This document shows, one piece after another, positions 42,053 to 50,309 of a DNA stretch of 64,000 nucleotides (position 1 is its first letter; every line of letters begins with the position of its first letter). The stretch comes from Agrococcus baldri. Its GTDB lineage: Bacteria > Actinomycetota > Actinomycetes > Actinomycetales > Microbacteriaceae. The DNA is taken from the NCBI GenBank assembly GCA_900114805.1, contig FOZN01000003.1, positions 248,001 through 312,000 on the forward strand, given 5' to 3'. A model generated the notes under the pieces. The model made no database searches, was not told where the DNA came from, and saw only the letters and a program-made list of their open reading frames with translations. The position numbers were made by a program, and so were the translations under genes.

Positions 42053-42331
42053 TCATGCGATGCGGAATCCCGCGTCGCCGCGCGGGTCGACCTCGTCAGC
42101 CTCGACGTGATCGACTCGCGCCGATGGCGGGCCGTGGGCGAGCCATGCCGCCATCTCGTCCACCGCATCCGCGTCACCCTCGGCCTCTGCCTCGACCGTG
42201 CCGTCGAAGCGGTTGCGAGCGCTGCCGGCGACGCCCAGTCGTCGTGCCTCGACGGCCGCGGCCATGCGGAATCCCACGCCCTGCACGCTGCCGTGCACGA
42301 CGAAGCGCCGGCGGATGCGGTCGGTCGGCAT
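42053..42331 (-). CDS. acyP: Acylphosphatase
   Basis: The 92-residue enzyme hydrolyses acyl phosphates such as carbamoyl phosphate or 1,3-bisphosphoglycerate. The signature VVHGSVQGVGFR (with the phosphate-binding Arg) and ARNRFDGTVEAEAEG (with the catalytic Asn) are intact. The start is the ATG at 42331. It lies in the same direction as, and only 7 bp after, a disordered-protein gene. Confidence 0.93.
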   Translation of the reverse strand: MPTDRIRRRFVVHGSVQGVGFRMAAAVEARRLGVAGSARNRFDGTVEAEAEGDADAVDEMAAWLAHGPPSARVDHVEADEVDPRGDAGFRIA

Positions 42332-42338
42332 CGGCTGC

Positions 42339-42689
42339 TCAGCGCCCGGGCTCCTCGGGGTGCGCTTCACGCGCCTGGCCCTCGCCTGCCGGCCGCTGGT
42401 CGCGACGCAGCGCATCCGCTTGCGTCTCGGTGGCCGCCGGATCCGTGCCGGACGCCTCGCCCTGCTGCCAGTGCGCGGGCGGTTCCTCCATCGGCGTGCC
42501 GTCGCCGTGCACCGGCGCACCTGTCTCCCGGTCGTGCGCGGCCGCGTCGTGGCCCTCGCCGGGCGGGCCCTCGTTGTGCCGGTTGGCGAACGAGCTCGCG
42601 GTGCCGCTGTCAGCCGGCGGCCGCTCGTGGTAGACCGGGTCGCCCTGGCGGCGGTCGTAGTCCGGGTCGTTCTTCTGGTCTGCTGCCAT
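42339..42689 (-). CDS. Disordered hydrophilic protein, paralogue 1
   Basis: The 116-residue protein is made of polar and charged residues with no hydrophobic core. It shares with the next gene the block SSF-x2-RHNE-x-PPG-x-GH, then AAHD-x2-TG-x-PVHGDGT and WQQG-x-ASG-x-DPAAT, so the two are paralogues with a conserved central 55 residues. Function unknown; the composition resembles desiccation or general-stress proteins. Overall confidence is in the gene, not in a role. Confidence 0.7.
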   Translation of the reverse strand: MAADQKNDPDYDRRQGDPVYHERPPADSGTASSFANRHNEGPPGEGHDAAAHDRETGAPVHGDGTPMEEPPAHWQQGEASGTDPAATETQADALRRDQRPAGEGQAREAHPEEPGR

Positions 42690-42836
42690 GATCTGCGCCC
42701 CTTTCGCGTCGCGAGGGCCAATGGCCGCTCGTCGCTGTGGGGGTGACGGTACGCGGGCAACCTGAATGCGACAAGGGCGTCAGCGTCGGACCGCGGCGCC
42801 GCCGGAAGGATGGTCTGTCCCGGGTGGGCGCTGCGG

Positions 42837-43226
42837 TCAGCGGGTCGCGTCCCGCTGCTCCTCGTCGTCCTCCAGCTCGTCGGGCGAGCGCTTCTCCGGC
42901 ACCGCACCCGACCGCTCCTCGTCGTAGCGGTCGTCGTCGTCGCGGGGCGCGGCGACGTCGGTCGCGGCCGGATCCTGCCCGCTCGCCGCCCCCTGCTGCC
43001 AGTCGGATGGCTCCGTCTCGCTGGCTGTGCCGTCGCCGTGCACGGGCTCGCCGGTCTTCGGGTCGTGGGCGGCACCAGGGTGGCCATGCCCGGGCGGGAA
43101 CTCGTTGTGGCGTGCCGAGAACGAGCTCGGCTTGCCGCTGCCAGGGGGCACCTCATAGTGCTCGATGGACTCCTCGCCGCGGCCTTCCCGCTCGACCGGA
43201 TCCGGCGCGTGCTGATGCCAGCTCAT
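42837..43226 (-). CDS. Disordered hydrophilic protein, paralogue 2
   Basis: The 129-residue product (MSWHQHAPDPVEREGRGEESIEHYEVPPG...) shares the HGDGT / WQQG / DPAAT core with the neighbouring paralogue and ends in a strongly acidic-basic tail (DDDDRYDEERSG). GGGAGGGG lies before the ATG at 43226. It opens the leftward cluster of acylphosphatase, PRC-barrel and DUF1275 genes and is divergent from ychF. No known family recognised. Confidence 0.7.
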   Translation of the reverse strand: MSWHQHAPDPVEREGRGEESIEHYEVPPGSGKPSSFSARHNEFPPGHGHPGAAHDPKTGEPVHGDGTASETEPSDWQQGAASGQDPAATDVAAPRDDDDRYDEERSGAVPEKRSPDELEDDEEQRDATR

Positions 43227-43358
43227 CGTCCCCTCCCACCGTCGGGGGTCTCCTCGTGGCCCCACCCTAGGCCCGTCTGCGTCGGGTCTCCAGCCCTCAT
43301 CTCGCGCCCCGACGCATCCGTCTGCCGGGCACCTCTGTCGCCGGTAGGCTGGTCTGTC

Positions 43359-44432
43359 GTGGCACTCACCATCGGCATCGTCGGACTCCCCAACGTGGGC
43401 AAGTCGACCCTCTTCAACGCGCTGACCAAGAACACCGTGCTCGCCGCGAACTACCCGTTCGCGACGATCGAGCCGAACATCGGGGTGGTCGAGCTGCCGG
43501 ACGAGCGGCTGACGCGCCTCGCCGAGATCTTCGGCTCGCAGCGCATCCTGCCCGCCGCCGTGTCGTTCGTCGATATCGCCGGCATCGTCAAGGGCGCGAG
43601 TGAGGGCGAGGGGCTCGGCAACAAGTTCCTCGCCAACATCCGCGAGGCGGATGCGATCGCGCAGGTCGTGCGCGGCTTCGGCGACAGCGACGTGGTGCAC
43701 GTCGAGGGTGCCGTCGACCCGTCCTCCGACATGGAGACCATCAACACCGAGCTGATGCTCGCAGACATGCAGACGCTCGAGAAGGCGATCCCGCGGCTCG
43801 AGAAGGAGCTCAAGGGCAAGAAGATCGACGCCTCGGTGCTCGATGCAGCGGTCGAGGCGAACGAGATCCTGAATTCGGGCCGCACGCTCTCGCAGGCCGG
43901 CTTCGACACTGCGCCGATCCGCGAGCTGGGCCTGCTCACCGCGAAGCCTGTCCTGTTCGTCTTCAACGTCGACGAGGATGTGCTGGCCGACGACGCGAAG
44001 AAGGCCGAGCTGGCGGCGCTGGTCGCGCCGGCCAACGCCGTCTTCCTCGACGCGAAGGTCGAGTCGGAGCTCGTCGACCTGGAGCCCGAGGAGGCGCTCG
44101 AGCTGCTGCAGTCGCTCGGCCAGGATGAGTCCGGCCTCGACCAGCTCGCCCGCATCGGCTTCGAGACCCTCGGCCTCCAGACCTACCTCACTGCGGGCCC
44201 CAAGGAGGCGCGCGCCTGGACGATCCGGAAGGGCGACACCGCCCCGCAGGCCGCCGGCGTCATCCACACCGACTTCGAGCGCGGATTCATCAAGGCAGAG
44301 GTCGTCTCCTTCGTCGACCTCGACGAGCACGGCTCGATGGCCGACGCGAAGGCCGCCGGCCGCGTGCGCATCGAGGGCAAGGACTATGTGATGGCCGACG
44401 GCGACGTGGTGGAGTTCCGGTTTAACGTATAG
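43359..44432 (+). CDS. ychF: Redox-regulated ATPase YchF (OLA1 family)
   Basis: The 357-residue Obg-related P-loop ATPase binds ribosomes and is conserved almost everywhere. It has GLPNVGKSTLFNALT, the hydrophobic replacement of the catalytic Gln (DIAGIVKGASEGEGLGN), NVDED in place of NKxD, and a C-terminal TGS domain. It starts at a GTG (43359). The last codons, CGG TTT AAC GTA TAG, use third bases that are rare in this genome and come from the adjoining toxin-antitoxin island; a second copy of the ending lies at 45599-45623. Confidence 0.95.
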   Translation: MALTIGIVGLPNVGKSTLFNALTKNTVLAANYPFATIEPNIGVVELPDERLTRLAEIFGSQRILPAAVSFVDIAGIVKGASEGEGLGNKFLANIREADAIAQVVRGFGDSDVVHVEGAVDPSSDMETINTELMLADMQTLEKAIPRLEKELKGKKIDASVLDAAVEANEILNSGRTLSQAGFDTAPIRELGLLTAKPVLFVFNVDEDVLADDAKKAELAALVAPANAVFLDAKVESELVDLEPEEALELLQSLGQDESGLDQLARIGFETLGLQTYLTAGPKEARAWTIRKGDTAPQAAGVIHTDFERGFIKAEVVSFVDLDEHGSMADAKAAGRVRIEGKDYVMADGDVVEFRFNV

Positions 44433-44438
44433 CGTTAA
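44422..44438. promoter_or_regulatory. Operator of the higBA operon, overlapping the ychF stop codon
   Basis: TTAACG (44422-44427) and CGTTAA (44433-44438) are perfect arms around TATAG, which includes the ychF stop TAG. The position 28 bp before higB and the size fit a site for the HigA antitoxin. TTATAC at 44451-44456 may be the -10, which would make the toxin mRNA nearly leaderless. Confidence 0.6.
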
Positions 44439-44465
44439 TGACGGCTTCCGTTATACACTGGTCTC

Positions 44466-44747
44466 GTGATCAGATCGTTCGGCAGCAAGGACACCGAGCG
44501 CATCTGGCATGAGCAGTACGTCAAGCGCCTCGACCGGACGGTGCAGCGGGCGACCATGAGGAAGCTCGAGCTGATCCATGCGGCGAAGGATGTCGAGGAC
44601 CTCCGGGTCCCGCCGGGCAACCGCCTGGAGCGTCTGGTCGGCGACCGACGCGGGCAGCACAGCATCCGCGTCAACGCGCAATGGCGTCTCTGCTTCGTCT
44701 GGAGAGAGGGAGGTGCGGACGATGTCGAACTCGTCGACTATCACTGA
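44466..44747 (+). CDS. higB: HigB-type toxin (RelE superfamily mRNA interferase)
   Basis: The 93-residue toxin has the plasmid-maintenance killer pattern: MIRSFGSKDTERIWHEQYV, RKLELIHAAKDVEDLRVPPGNRLERL, and QHSIRVNAQWRLCFVW. RelE-fold HigB toxins cut mRNA on ribosomes. The start is a GTG at 44466. It precedes the antitoxin gene, as usual for hig loci, and overlaps it by 26 bp. Confidence 0.92.
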   Translation: MIRSFGSKDTERIWHEQYVKRLDRTVQRATMRKLELIHAAKDVEDLRVPPGNRLERLVGDRRGQHSIRVNAQWRLCFVWREGGADDVELVDYH

Positions 44748-45042
44748 GCACGACCTGATCGAGCCGATCCACCCGGGAGAGATCCTGATGGAGGATTTCA
44801 TCGAGGGGTTCGGGATCACTCAGAACAAGCTTGCCGTGTCCATCGGAGTGCCGCCGCGTCGGATCAATGAGATCGTGCACGGCAAGCGGGGGATCACCGC
44901 TGATACGGCGATCCGTCTGGCGCGCTACTTCGGAACGTCCGAGGAGCTCTGGATGAATCTGCAGTCGAACTACGAGCTTCGGCTTGAGCGCCGTGTGCTG
45001 CGCGACAAGGTTGCCGCGATCACCCCATTGCAGGTCGCATGA
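44722..45042 (+). CDS. higA: HigA-type antitoxin (XRE helix-turn-helix)
   Basis: The 106-residue protein has the HigA signature HPGEILMEDFIEGFGITQNKLAVSIGVPPRRINEIVHGKRGITADTAIRLARYFG: a full XRE domain that both neutralises HigB and represses the operon. The start is the ATG at 44722, with GAGGGAGG upstream inside higB. Its stop overlaps the ATG of the following P-loop gene (ATGA), making a three-gene operon. Confidence 0.92.
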   Translation: MSNSSTITEHDLIEPIHPGEILMEDFIEGFGITQNKLAVSIGVPPRRINEIVHGKRGITADTAIRLARYFGTSEELWMNLQSNYELRLERRVLRDKVAAITPLQVA

Positions 45043-45560
45043 CCGGGCATCTCATCGTGATCTCCGGTCTTCCCGGCGTCGGAAAGACAAGCGTTGCTGA
45101 GATCGCCGCCGCGCGCACAGGCTCGGTGCATCTGTCCATCGATGCCGTCGAGGAGTCAATTCTCGCCTGCGGTTTGCCGCGAGGATGGCAAGTCGGCGTT
45201 GCCGCGTACGAAGCGGCTCGCGCGATGGCGGAACTGAACCTTCGCCTCGGTCGTAGCGTCATCATCGATGCGGTGAACGACAGCGAGGATGCCAGGCAGA
45301 CCTGGCGTGCTGCGGCCGCGCGCACCAGTTCTCGTATCGACTTCGTACACTTGGTGGTCGCGGATTCGCAGGAGCATGAACGGAGGCTCAGCGGCAGGGA
45401 TCGCGGGCTCGCCTACGTCGGCGAGCCGACCTGGGCGGAAGTGCAGCGCCGTCGAGCTGACTACGCCGCGTGGTCCGACAAAGTCTTGGAGTTCGACACT
45501 GCAGCGCGGACTGCGGATGAGGTCGCAAACGCACTTTCCGCGCGCCTCAGCGCGAGATGA
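45039..45560 (+). CDS. P-loop kinase-like ATPase coupled to higBA
   Basis: The 173-residue P-loop protein of the zeta-toxin/AAA_33 small-kinase type has Walker A GLPGVGKTSVAE, DAVEESIL after strand 2, VIIDAVNDSED as the Walker-B-like strand, and a lid with RRLSGRDRG. Relatives phosphorylate nucleotides, sugars or antibiotics. Translational coupling to higA by ATGA suggests it belongs to the module rather than to the host. No antitoxin of the epsilon type is present. Function unknown. Confidence 0.8.
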   Translation: MTGHLIVISGLPGVGKTSVAEIAAARTGSVHLSIDAVEESILACGLPRGWQVGVAAYEAARAMAELNLRLGRSVIIDAVNDSEDARQTWRAAAARTSSRIDFVHLVVADSQEHERRLSGRDRGLAYVGEPTWAEVQRRRADYAAWSDKVLEFDTAARTADEVANALSARLSAR

Positions 45561-45598
45561 GGCCACGTCGTCGCTGATGGTTCTCCGTGCCGGAACTC

Positions 45599-45623
45599 GG
45601 TGGAGTTCCGCTTCAAGGTCTGA
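45599..45623 (+). pseudogene. Displaced 3' end of ychF
   Basis: 25 bp repeat the end of ychF. In frame they read V-E-F-R-F-K-V-stop against V-E-F-R-F-N-V-stop in the intact gene, with host-type codons (CGC TTC AAG GTC TGA). There is nothing of ychF before it, so it is a relic left on the far side of the island. Confidence 0.6.
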
Positions 45624-45647
45624 TCTGGCTCGGCCACGACTCGGCCA

Positions 45648-46088
45648 TCACTCAGGACGCGGGGGCCTGCGGTTCTGCTTGGTCTCTGAGCGCCGGATCT
45701 TCGCCGCACGCCGTCGTCGCCCCGAGCCCTTCGTGGGCTTGGTGGCGCGGCGAGCAGCGCTGGGCGCAACGGCCTCGCGCAGGAGCGCAAGGAGGCGTCG
45801 TCTGGCGGCTGCACGATTGTCGAGTTGCGAGCGGTGCTCGGAGGCGCTGATCGTCAGCACCGTGCCCGAGAGGCGCGCAGCCAGATGCGCGAGAGCGCGA
45901 GCCCGCTGGTCGTCGCTGAGCGCGGTCGTGCCGCCCAGGTCGAGGCTCAGCTGCACCCGGGAGTCGGTGGTGTTGACGCCTTGGCCGCCTGGCCCGGACG
46001 ATCGGGAGAACTGCTCGACCAGCTCGGCTGCGGGCACAACGATGCCGTCGGGCGCCCCGGGCCCGGGAGGCACGCGCAGGTCGTCCAT
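45648..46088 (-). CDS. arfB: Alternative ribosome-rescue factor ArfB / peptidyl-tRNA hydrolase
   Basis: The 146-residue protein releases stalled ribosomes. The catalytic GGQ is in SGPGGQGVNTTDSRVQL, and the C terminus is the basic tail (KPTKGSGRRRRAAKIRRSETK) that enters the empty mRNA channel. Start ATG at 46088. It is transcribed after the DksA-like gene. A partial copy of its tail is encoded at 51644-51820. Confidence 0.93.
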   Translation of the reverse strand: MDDLRVPPGPGAPDGIVVPAAELVEQFSRSSGPGGQGVNTTDSRVQLSLDLGGTTALSDDQRARALAHLAARLSGTVLTISASEHRSQLDNRAAARRRLLALLREAVAPSAARRATKPTKGSGRRRRAAKIRRSETKQNRRPPRPE

Positions 46089-46118
46089 GGGACCATTCTG
46101 CACCGATGCCGCGCGGTA

Positions 46119-46469
46119 TCAGCGGGCGTGGTCGATGCACTCGGTGGCGCCCGGGCGGGCGTCGAGCCGCGCGGCCGCGATCGGCTTGCCGCAGACGCTG
46201 CAGATGCCGTACTCGCCGCGCTCGAGGCGTGCCGCAGCATCATCGATCTCTGCGAGCGCTTCGAGCCGGGACTGGCGCAGCCCCTCGAGCCGCGACCATT
46301 CGGAAGACAGCGAGACGCCGTCGGGGTCGTGCTCGTCGTCGTCATGCAGCGACTCCCGCAGATGGCGCAACTCGGCGAGCTGCCGGTCGGCGTCCTCCAG
46401 CAGCGCCGCGAGCTCCTTGCGGCGATCGGCGACGCTCTTGGCGCGGGCTGCGGCGGAGGTGCGAGACAT
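46119..46469 (-). CDS. TraR/DksA-family zinc-finger protein
   Basis: The 116-residue protein has a coiled-coil N half (residues about 10-80) and a C-terminal finger YGICSVCGKPIAAARLDARP...CIDHA, i.e. C-x2-C and C-x2-H. RGEYGIC is the family signature. DksA-like proteins reach into the RNA polymerase secondary channel; actinobacterial members have been little studied. It is the first gene of a two-gene unit with arfB (30-bp gap). Confidence 0.9.
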   Translation of the reverse strand: MSRTSAAARAKSVADRRKELAALLEDADRQLAELRHLRESLHDDDEHDPDGVSLSSEWSRLEGLRQSRLEALAEIDDAAARLERGEYGICSVCGKPIAAARLDARPGATECIDHAR

Positions 46470-46556
46470 CCGGTCAGGCTAGACCCACTCGCTGAGGAGC
46501 GCCTCGGTGCGATTGGAGGGGTGGTGCGGCCGCATCGCGCCGCGCAAGATGGGGAC

Positions 46557-46868
46557 ATGAGCGACCCCAAGCACCTGCTGCCCGACGCGGACATCGCTGC
46601 GGCGGGACTCGACGATTGGCGCCATGCGGACGGCGCGCTGCACGCACGCTACGCATCGGGCGACTTCGCGGCCGGCCTCGAGCTCGTGAACCGCATCGGC
46701 GAGTCGGCGGAGGCCGCAGACCACCACCCCGACATCACACTCACCTATCCGGCGGTCGAGGTCACGCTCTCGAGCCACGACGCCGGCGGCGTGACGGCGC
46801 GCGACATCCGGATGGCGCGCGCCATCAGCGAGCACGCCTCCGCGCTCGGCATTGCGGCGAAGTCCTAA
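46557..46868 (+). CDS. Pterin-4a-carbinolamine dehydratase-like protein
   Basis: The 103-residue protein matches the PCD family: ADHHPDITLTYPAVEVTLSSHDAGGVTARDIRMARAI carries the active-site His-His-Pro. The family regenerates pterin cofactor or acts as a small folding partner. No pterin-dependent hydroxylase is encoded nearby. The start is the ATG at 46557. Confidence 0.9.
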   Translation: MSDPKHLLPDADIAAAGLDDWRHADGALHARYASGDFAAGLELVNRIGESAEAADHHPDITLTYPAVEVTLSSHDAGGVTARDIRMARAISEHASALGIAAKS

Positions 46869-46889
46869 CCGGTACGGCAGGCTGGGCGC

Positions 46890-47615
46890 ATGCCGAACCC
46901 GACCGCCGCCATGCTCGTCATCGGTGACGAGATCCTCTCCGGACGCACCCGCGATGCGAACGCCTACCACCTGGCGGGCCGGCTGGTGCAGGTGGGCATC
47001 GATCTCCACGAGATCCGCGTGGTGCCCGACGACCACGCCGTCATCGTCGAAGCGCTGCGCTCGCTCAGCGCTGCCTTCGACCACGTGTTCACCTCCGGCG
47101 GCATCGGCCCGACGCACGATGACATCACGGCGGATGCCGTGGCTGACGCGTTCGGAGTGGGCATCGACGTGCGCGACGATGCTCGCGCGCTCCTGCAGGC
47201 GGCGGTCGGGAAGGACCGGACGCTGACTCCCGAGCACCTGCGCATGGCGCGGATCCCGCACGGTGCCGACCTGATCGCCAATCCGCTGAGCGGCGCGCCC
47301 GGGATCAGCATCGGGAACGTCCACGTCATGGCGGGTGTGCCCACTATCTTCGTCGCCATGCTCGATGCCGTCCTGCCCAGTCTCGAGGCCGGACGACCGG
47401 TCCTCTCCCGCGAGCTCCGCTTCGAGGTGGGGGAGGGCCGAATCGCCGCGCCGCTGCGCCGCCTCGCCGAAGAGCTGTCCGACCTCAGCTTCGGCTCGTA
47501 CCCGTTCCGCGACGGCGCGGTCTATGGCACGAACATCGTCGTGCGCGGCACGGACGACGCGCTCATCGACCAGGCCATCGAGCGGCTCGAGGCCATCAGG
47601 CGCTCGCACCCCTGA
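46890..47615 (+). CDS. CinA-like molybdopterin-binding-domain protein
   Basis: The 241-residue protein has the MoCF/MPT-binding fold as in the N half of CinA: VIGDEILSGRTRDANAYHLAGRL, TSGGIGPTHDDITADAVADAFG and MAGVPTIFVAML. It lacks the C-terminal NMN deamidase domain of full CinA, so it is the short competence/damage-inducible-like form. It follows the dehydratase gene by 21 bp in the same direction. Confidence 0.9.
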   Translation: MPNPTAAMLVIGDEILSGRTRDANAYHLAGRLVQVGIDLHEIRVVPDDHAVIVEALRSLSAAFDHVFTSGGIGPTHDDITADAVADAFGVGIDVRDDARALLQAAVGKDRTLTPEHLRMARIPHGADLIANPLSGAPGISIGNVHVMAGVPTIFVAMLDAVLPSLEAGRPVLSRELRFEVGEGRIAAPLRRLAEELSDLSFGSYPFRDGAVYGTNIVVRGTDDALIDQAIERLEAIRRSHP

Positions 47616-47676
47616 GTGGGGCTCGCGCCTGGCACCTCCGGCTGGGTCACAGCGACTACGCGGAAGACTGGCGCAC

Positions 47677-50271
47677 GTGAATGCACCAGGAAACCCGACG
47701 CTGGACACCGAGCGCGTGCGCGTCCGCGGCGCCCGCGAGCACAACCTCAAGAGCGTCGACCTCGACATCCCGCGCGACGCGCTCGTCGCCTTCACCGGCA
47801 TCTCCGGCTCCGGCAAGAGCTCGCTCGCCTTCGGCACCATCTACGCCGAGTCGCAGCGCCGCTACTTCGAGTCGGTCGCGCCCTACGCCCGTCGGCTGAT
47901 CAGCCAGGTCGGCGCACCCGACGTCGACGCGATCGAGGGATTGCCGCCGGCGGTCGCGCTGCCGCAGCAGCGCTCGGGCGGCTCTGCTCGATCGACGGTC
48001 GGCAGCGCCACCACCATCGCCAACGTCCTCCGCATGCTCTACTCCCGCGTCGGCACCTACCCGCCGGGTGCGCCGATGCTGCTGGCAGAGGACTTCTCGA
48101 TGAACACCGTGCAGGGCGCCTGCCCGACCTGCCACGGGCTCGGGCAGGTGCATGACGTGCCGGAGGCACTCATGGTGCCGGACGACTCGCTCACGATCCG
48201 CGAGGGCGCGCTGGCTGCGTGGCCCACGGCATGGCATGGCAAGCAGCTGCGCGACAGCCTCATCTCGCTCGGCTACGACGTCGACGTCCCGTGGCGCGAC
48301 CTGCCTCGGGAGCAGCGCGACTGGGCACTGTTCACCGAGGAGTCGCCGCAGGTGCCGGTGTTCACCGATCGGGGGCCCGCGGAGGTGCGGAAGGCCGTCG
48401 CTGCCGGCGTCGAGCCGAGCTACATGAGCACCTTCCAGGGTGTGCGCAGCTTCGTGCTCAACACCTTCGCCAACTCGAAGAGCGCCCGGATGCGTGAGCG
48501 GGCGGCATCCTTCATGGTCAGCGTCCGGTGCCCCACCTGCGGGGGCAGGCGCTTGAAGCCGGAAGCGCTGGCGGTCACCTTCGAGGGCTTCGACATCACC
48601 GAGGTCGCCGCGATGCCGCTCGACGACCTCGCCGACCTGCTGCGCGCCGTGCTGGAACCTGACTGGACGCCTCGAGCCGACCCCGGCGCCACCGGGCGCG
48701 ACAGGATCGCACCCGAGCAGCTGCTGGCCGCGCAGCGGCTCGTCTCCGACCTGCTCTCTCGCCTGTCGCCGATCGTCGAGCTCGGGCTCGGCTCGCTCTC
48801 CCTCGATCGCACCACCTCGTCGCTCTCGTCGGGCGAGCTGCAGCGCATGCGCCTGGCGACGCAGGTGCTCTCGCAGCTGTTCGGTGTCGTCTTCGTGCTC
48901 GACGAGCCCTCGGCGGGTCTGCACCCCGCTGACACCGAGTCGCTGCTGCGGATCCTCGCGACGCTGCGGGACACCGGCAACACCGTCTACTTCGTCGAGC
49001 ACTCGCTCGACGTCATCCGCAAGGCCGACTGGATCGTCGACATCGGGCCCGGTGCGGGCGCCGAAGGCGGGACGGTCGTCTACTCCGGAGCGCTCGACGG
49101 GCTGCGGGATGCGAGCGGCTCCGTCACCCGCGACTACCTCTTCCCCGAGCCGGACAGCCAGCGCGCCGCGCGCACTCGCCGCAGCGGCGACGAGCGCCTC
49201 GAGCTGTCCGGCGTCAGCCGGCACAACGTGCGCGAGGTCACGGTCGCCTTCCCGCTCGGCGCGCTCACGGCCGTCACGGGCGTCTCCGGATCGGGCAAGT
49301 CATCGCTGGTCGTGCAGGCGCTGCCCGATCTGCTGCGGACTAGCCTTGCCAGCGAGCTCGACGAGCACGCGTCCGGTGCGGATGAGCCGGCTGACGACGA
49401 GGATCCGCTGTCGCAGGCTGGCGAGGCCACCACGAGCGGCCGGGCGCGCGGCCCGCGCGAGCGGCTGCGTCGCATCGTGCAGGTGAGCCAGGCGCCGATC
49501 GGCCGCACATCGCGATCGAACGTCGCCACCTACACGGGCCTGTTCGACCGCGTGCGAGCGCTGTTCGCAGCGACGCCCGAGGCACGTCGTCGTCGGTACA
49601 GCGCGAGCCGGTTCTCCTTCAACCTGCCCGCGGGCCGCTGCCCGACCTGCAAGGGCGAGGGCACGATGGCCGTGGAGCTCCTCTTCCTCCCGACGGTGCA
49701 CGCTCCCTGCGCCACCTGCGGAGGCAGTCGCTACAACCCGGAGACGCTCGAGATCGAGCTCGACGGCCGCACCGTTGCCGACGTGCTGGCGATGAGCGTG
49801 AGCGAAGCGCGGGCGTCGTTCACCGACGACGGCGAGGTCAATCGGCACCTCGACGCGCTGCTGGATGTGGGGCTCGGCTACGTGGCTCTGGGCCAGCCCG
49901 CGACCGAGCTCTCCGGCGGGGAGGCGCAGCGCGTGAAGCTCGCCTCGGAGCTGCAGCGCGGACAGCGCGGCGACACCCTGTACCTCCTCGACGAGCCGAC
50001 ATCCGGTCTGCACGCGGCAGACGCCGACCGGCTCGTCGCCCACCTGCACCACCTCGTCGACGGCGGCAGCACGGTCATCATGGTCGAGCACGACATGCGG
50101 ATCGTCGCGGAGGCCGACTGGGTCGTCGACCTGGGGCCGGGCGCCGGGCACGCCGGCGGCCGGATCGTCGCCGAGGGCACGCCGGAGCAGGTCGCGGCGA
50201 GCGATTCCGGCCGGACCGCCCCGTACCTCGCGGCGGCGCTGCAGCAGCTGTCCCCGCCCACGCGCGGTTGA
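47677..50271 (+). CDS. UvrA-like excinuclease ATPase, short class (UvrA2 / DrrC type)
   Basis: The 864-residue protein has two ABC ATPase halves, each with Walker A (GISGSGKSSLAFGT; GVSGSGKSSLVVQ) and ABC signatures (SSLSSGELQRMRLA; ELSGGEAQRVKLASEL), and zinc-finger cysteines (CPTCHGLG, CPTCGGRR, CPTCKGEGTM). At about 860 residues it lacks most of the UvrB-binding region of the 950-residue repair UvrA, placing it with UvrA2 proteins linked to drug or damage tolerance. The start is a GTG at 47677. Confidence 0.92.
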   Translation: MNAPGNPTLDTERVRVRGAREHNLKSVDLDIPRDALVAFTGISGSGKSSLAFGTIYAESQRRYFESVAPYARRLISQVGAPDVDAIEGLPPAVALPQQRSGGSARSTVGSATTIANVLRMLYSRVGTYPPGAPMLLAEDFSMNTVQGACPTCHGLGQVHDVPEALMVPDDSLTIREGALAAWPTAWHGKQLRDSLISLGYDVDVPWRDLPREQRDWALFTEESPQVPVFTDRGPAEVRKAVAAGVEPSYMSTFQGVRSFVLNTFANSKSARMRERAASFMVSVRCPTCGGRRLKPEALAVTFEGFDITEVAAMPLDDLADLLRAVLEPDWTPRADPGATGRDRIAPEQLLAAQRLVSDLLSRLSPIVELGLGSLSLDRTTSSLSSGELQRMRLATQVLSQLFGVVFVLDEPSAGLHPADTESLLRILATLRDTGNTVYFVEHSLDVIRKADWIVDIGPGAGAEGGTVVYSGALDGLRDASGSVTRDYLFPEPDSQRAARTRRSGDERLELSGVSRHNVREVTVAFPLGALTAVTGVSGSGKSSLVVQALPDLLRTSLASELDEHASGADEPADDEDPLSQAGEATTSGRARGPRERLRRIVQVSQAPIGRTSRSNVATYTGLFDRVRALFAATPEARRRRYSASRFSFNLPAGRCPTCKGEGTMAVELLFLPTVHAPCATCGGSRYNPETLEIELDGRTVADVLAMSVSEARASFTDDGEVNRHLDALLDVGLGYVALGQPATELSGGEAQRVKLASELQRGQRGDTLYLLDEPTSGLHAADADRLVAHLHHLVDGGSTVIMVEHDMRIVAEADWVVDLGPGAGHAGGRIVAEGTPEQVAASDSGRTAPYLAAALQQLSPPTRG

Positions 50272-50309
50272 GCACGGCACACTGACCTGCACGCGGAAGG
50301 AGGACTCGC

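Larger units (their letters stand above)
44408..45610 (+). mobile_element. Small island (higB-higA-kinase) inserted at the 3' end of ychF
   Basis: The 12-bp direct repeat GGTGGAGTTCCG occurs at 44408-44419 (in ychF) and 45599-45610. The enclosed 1.2 kb holds a HigBA module and a P-loop gene and is visibly poorer in G/C at third positions. The right-hand repeat continues as CGC TTC AAG GTC TGA, a host-like version of the ychF ending, so the insertion appears to have supplied new last codons and displaced the old ones. No integrase is present. Confidence 0.6.

Noticed and set aside
44466-45560. Prophage or plasmid remnant
   Set aside because: No integrase, replication or structural phage gene is present; only the three-gene module and the direct repeat are seen.
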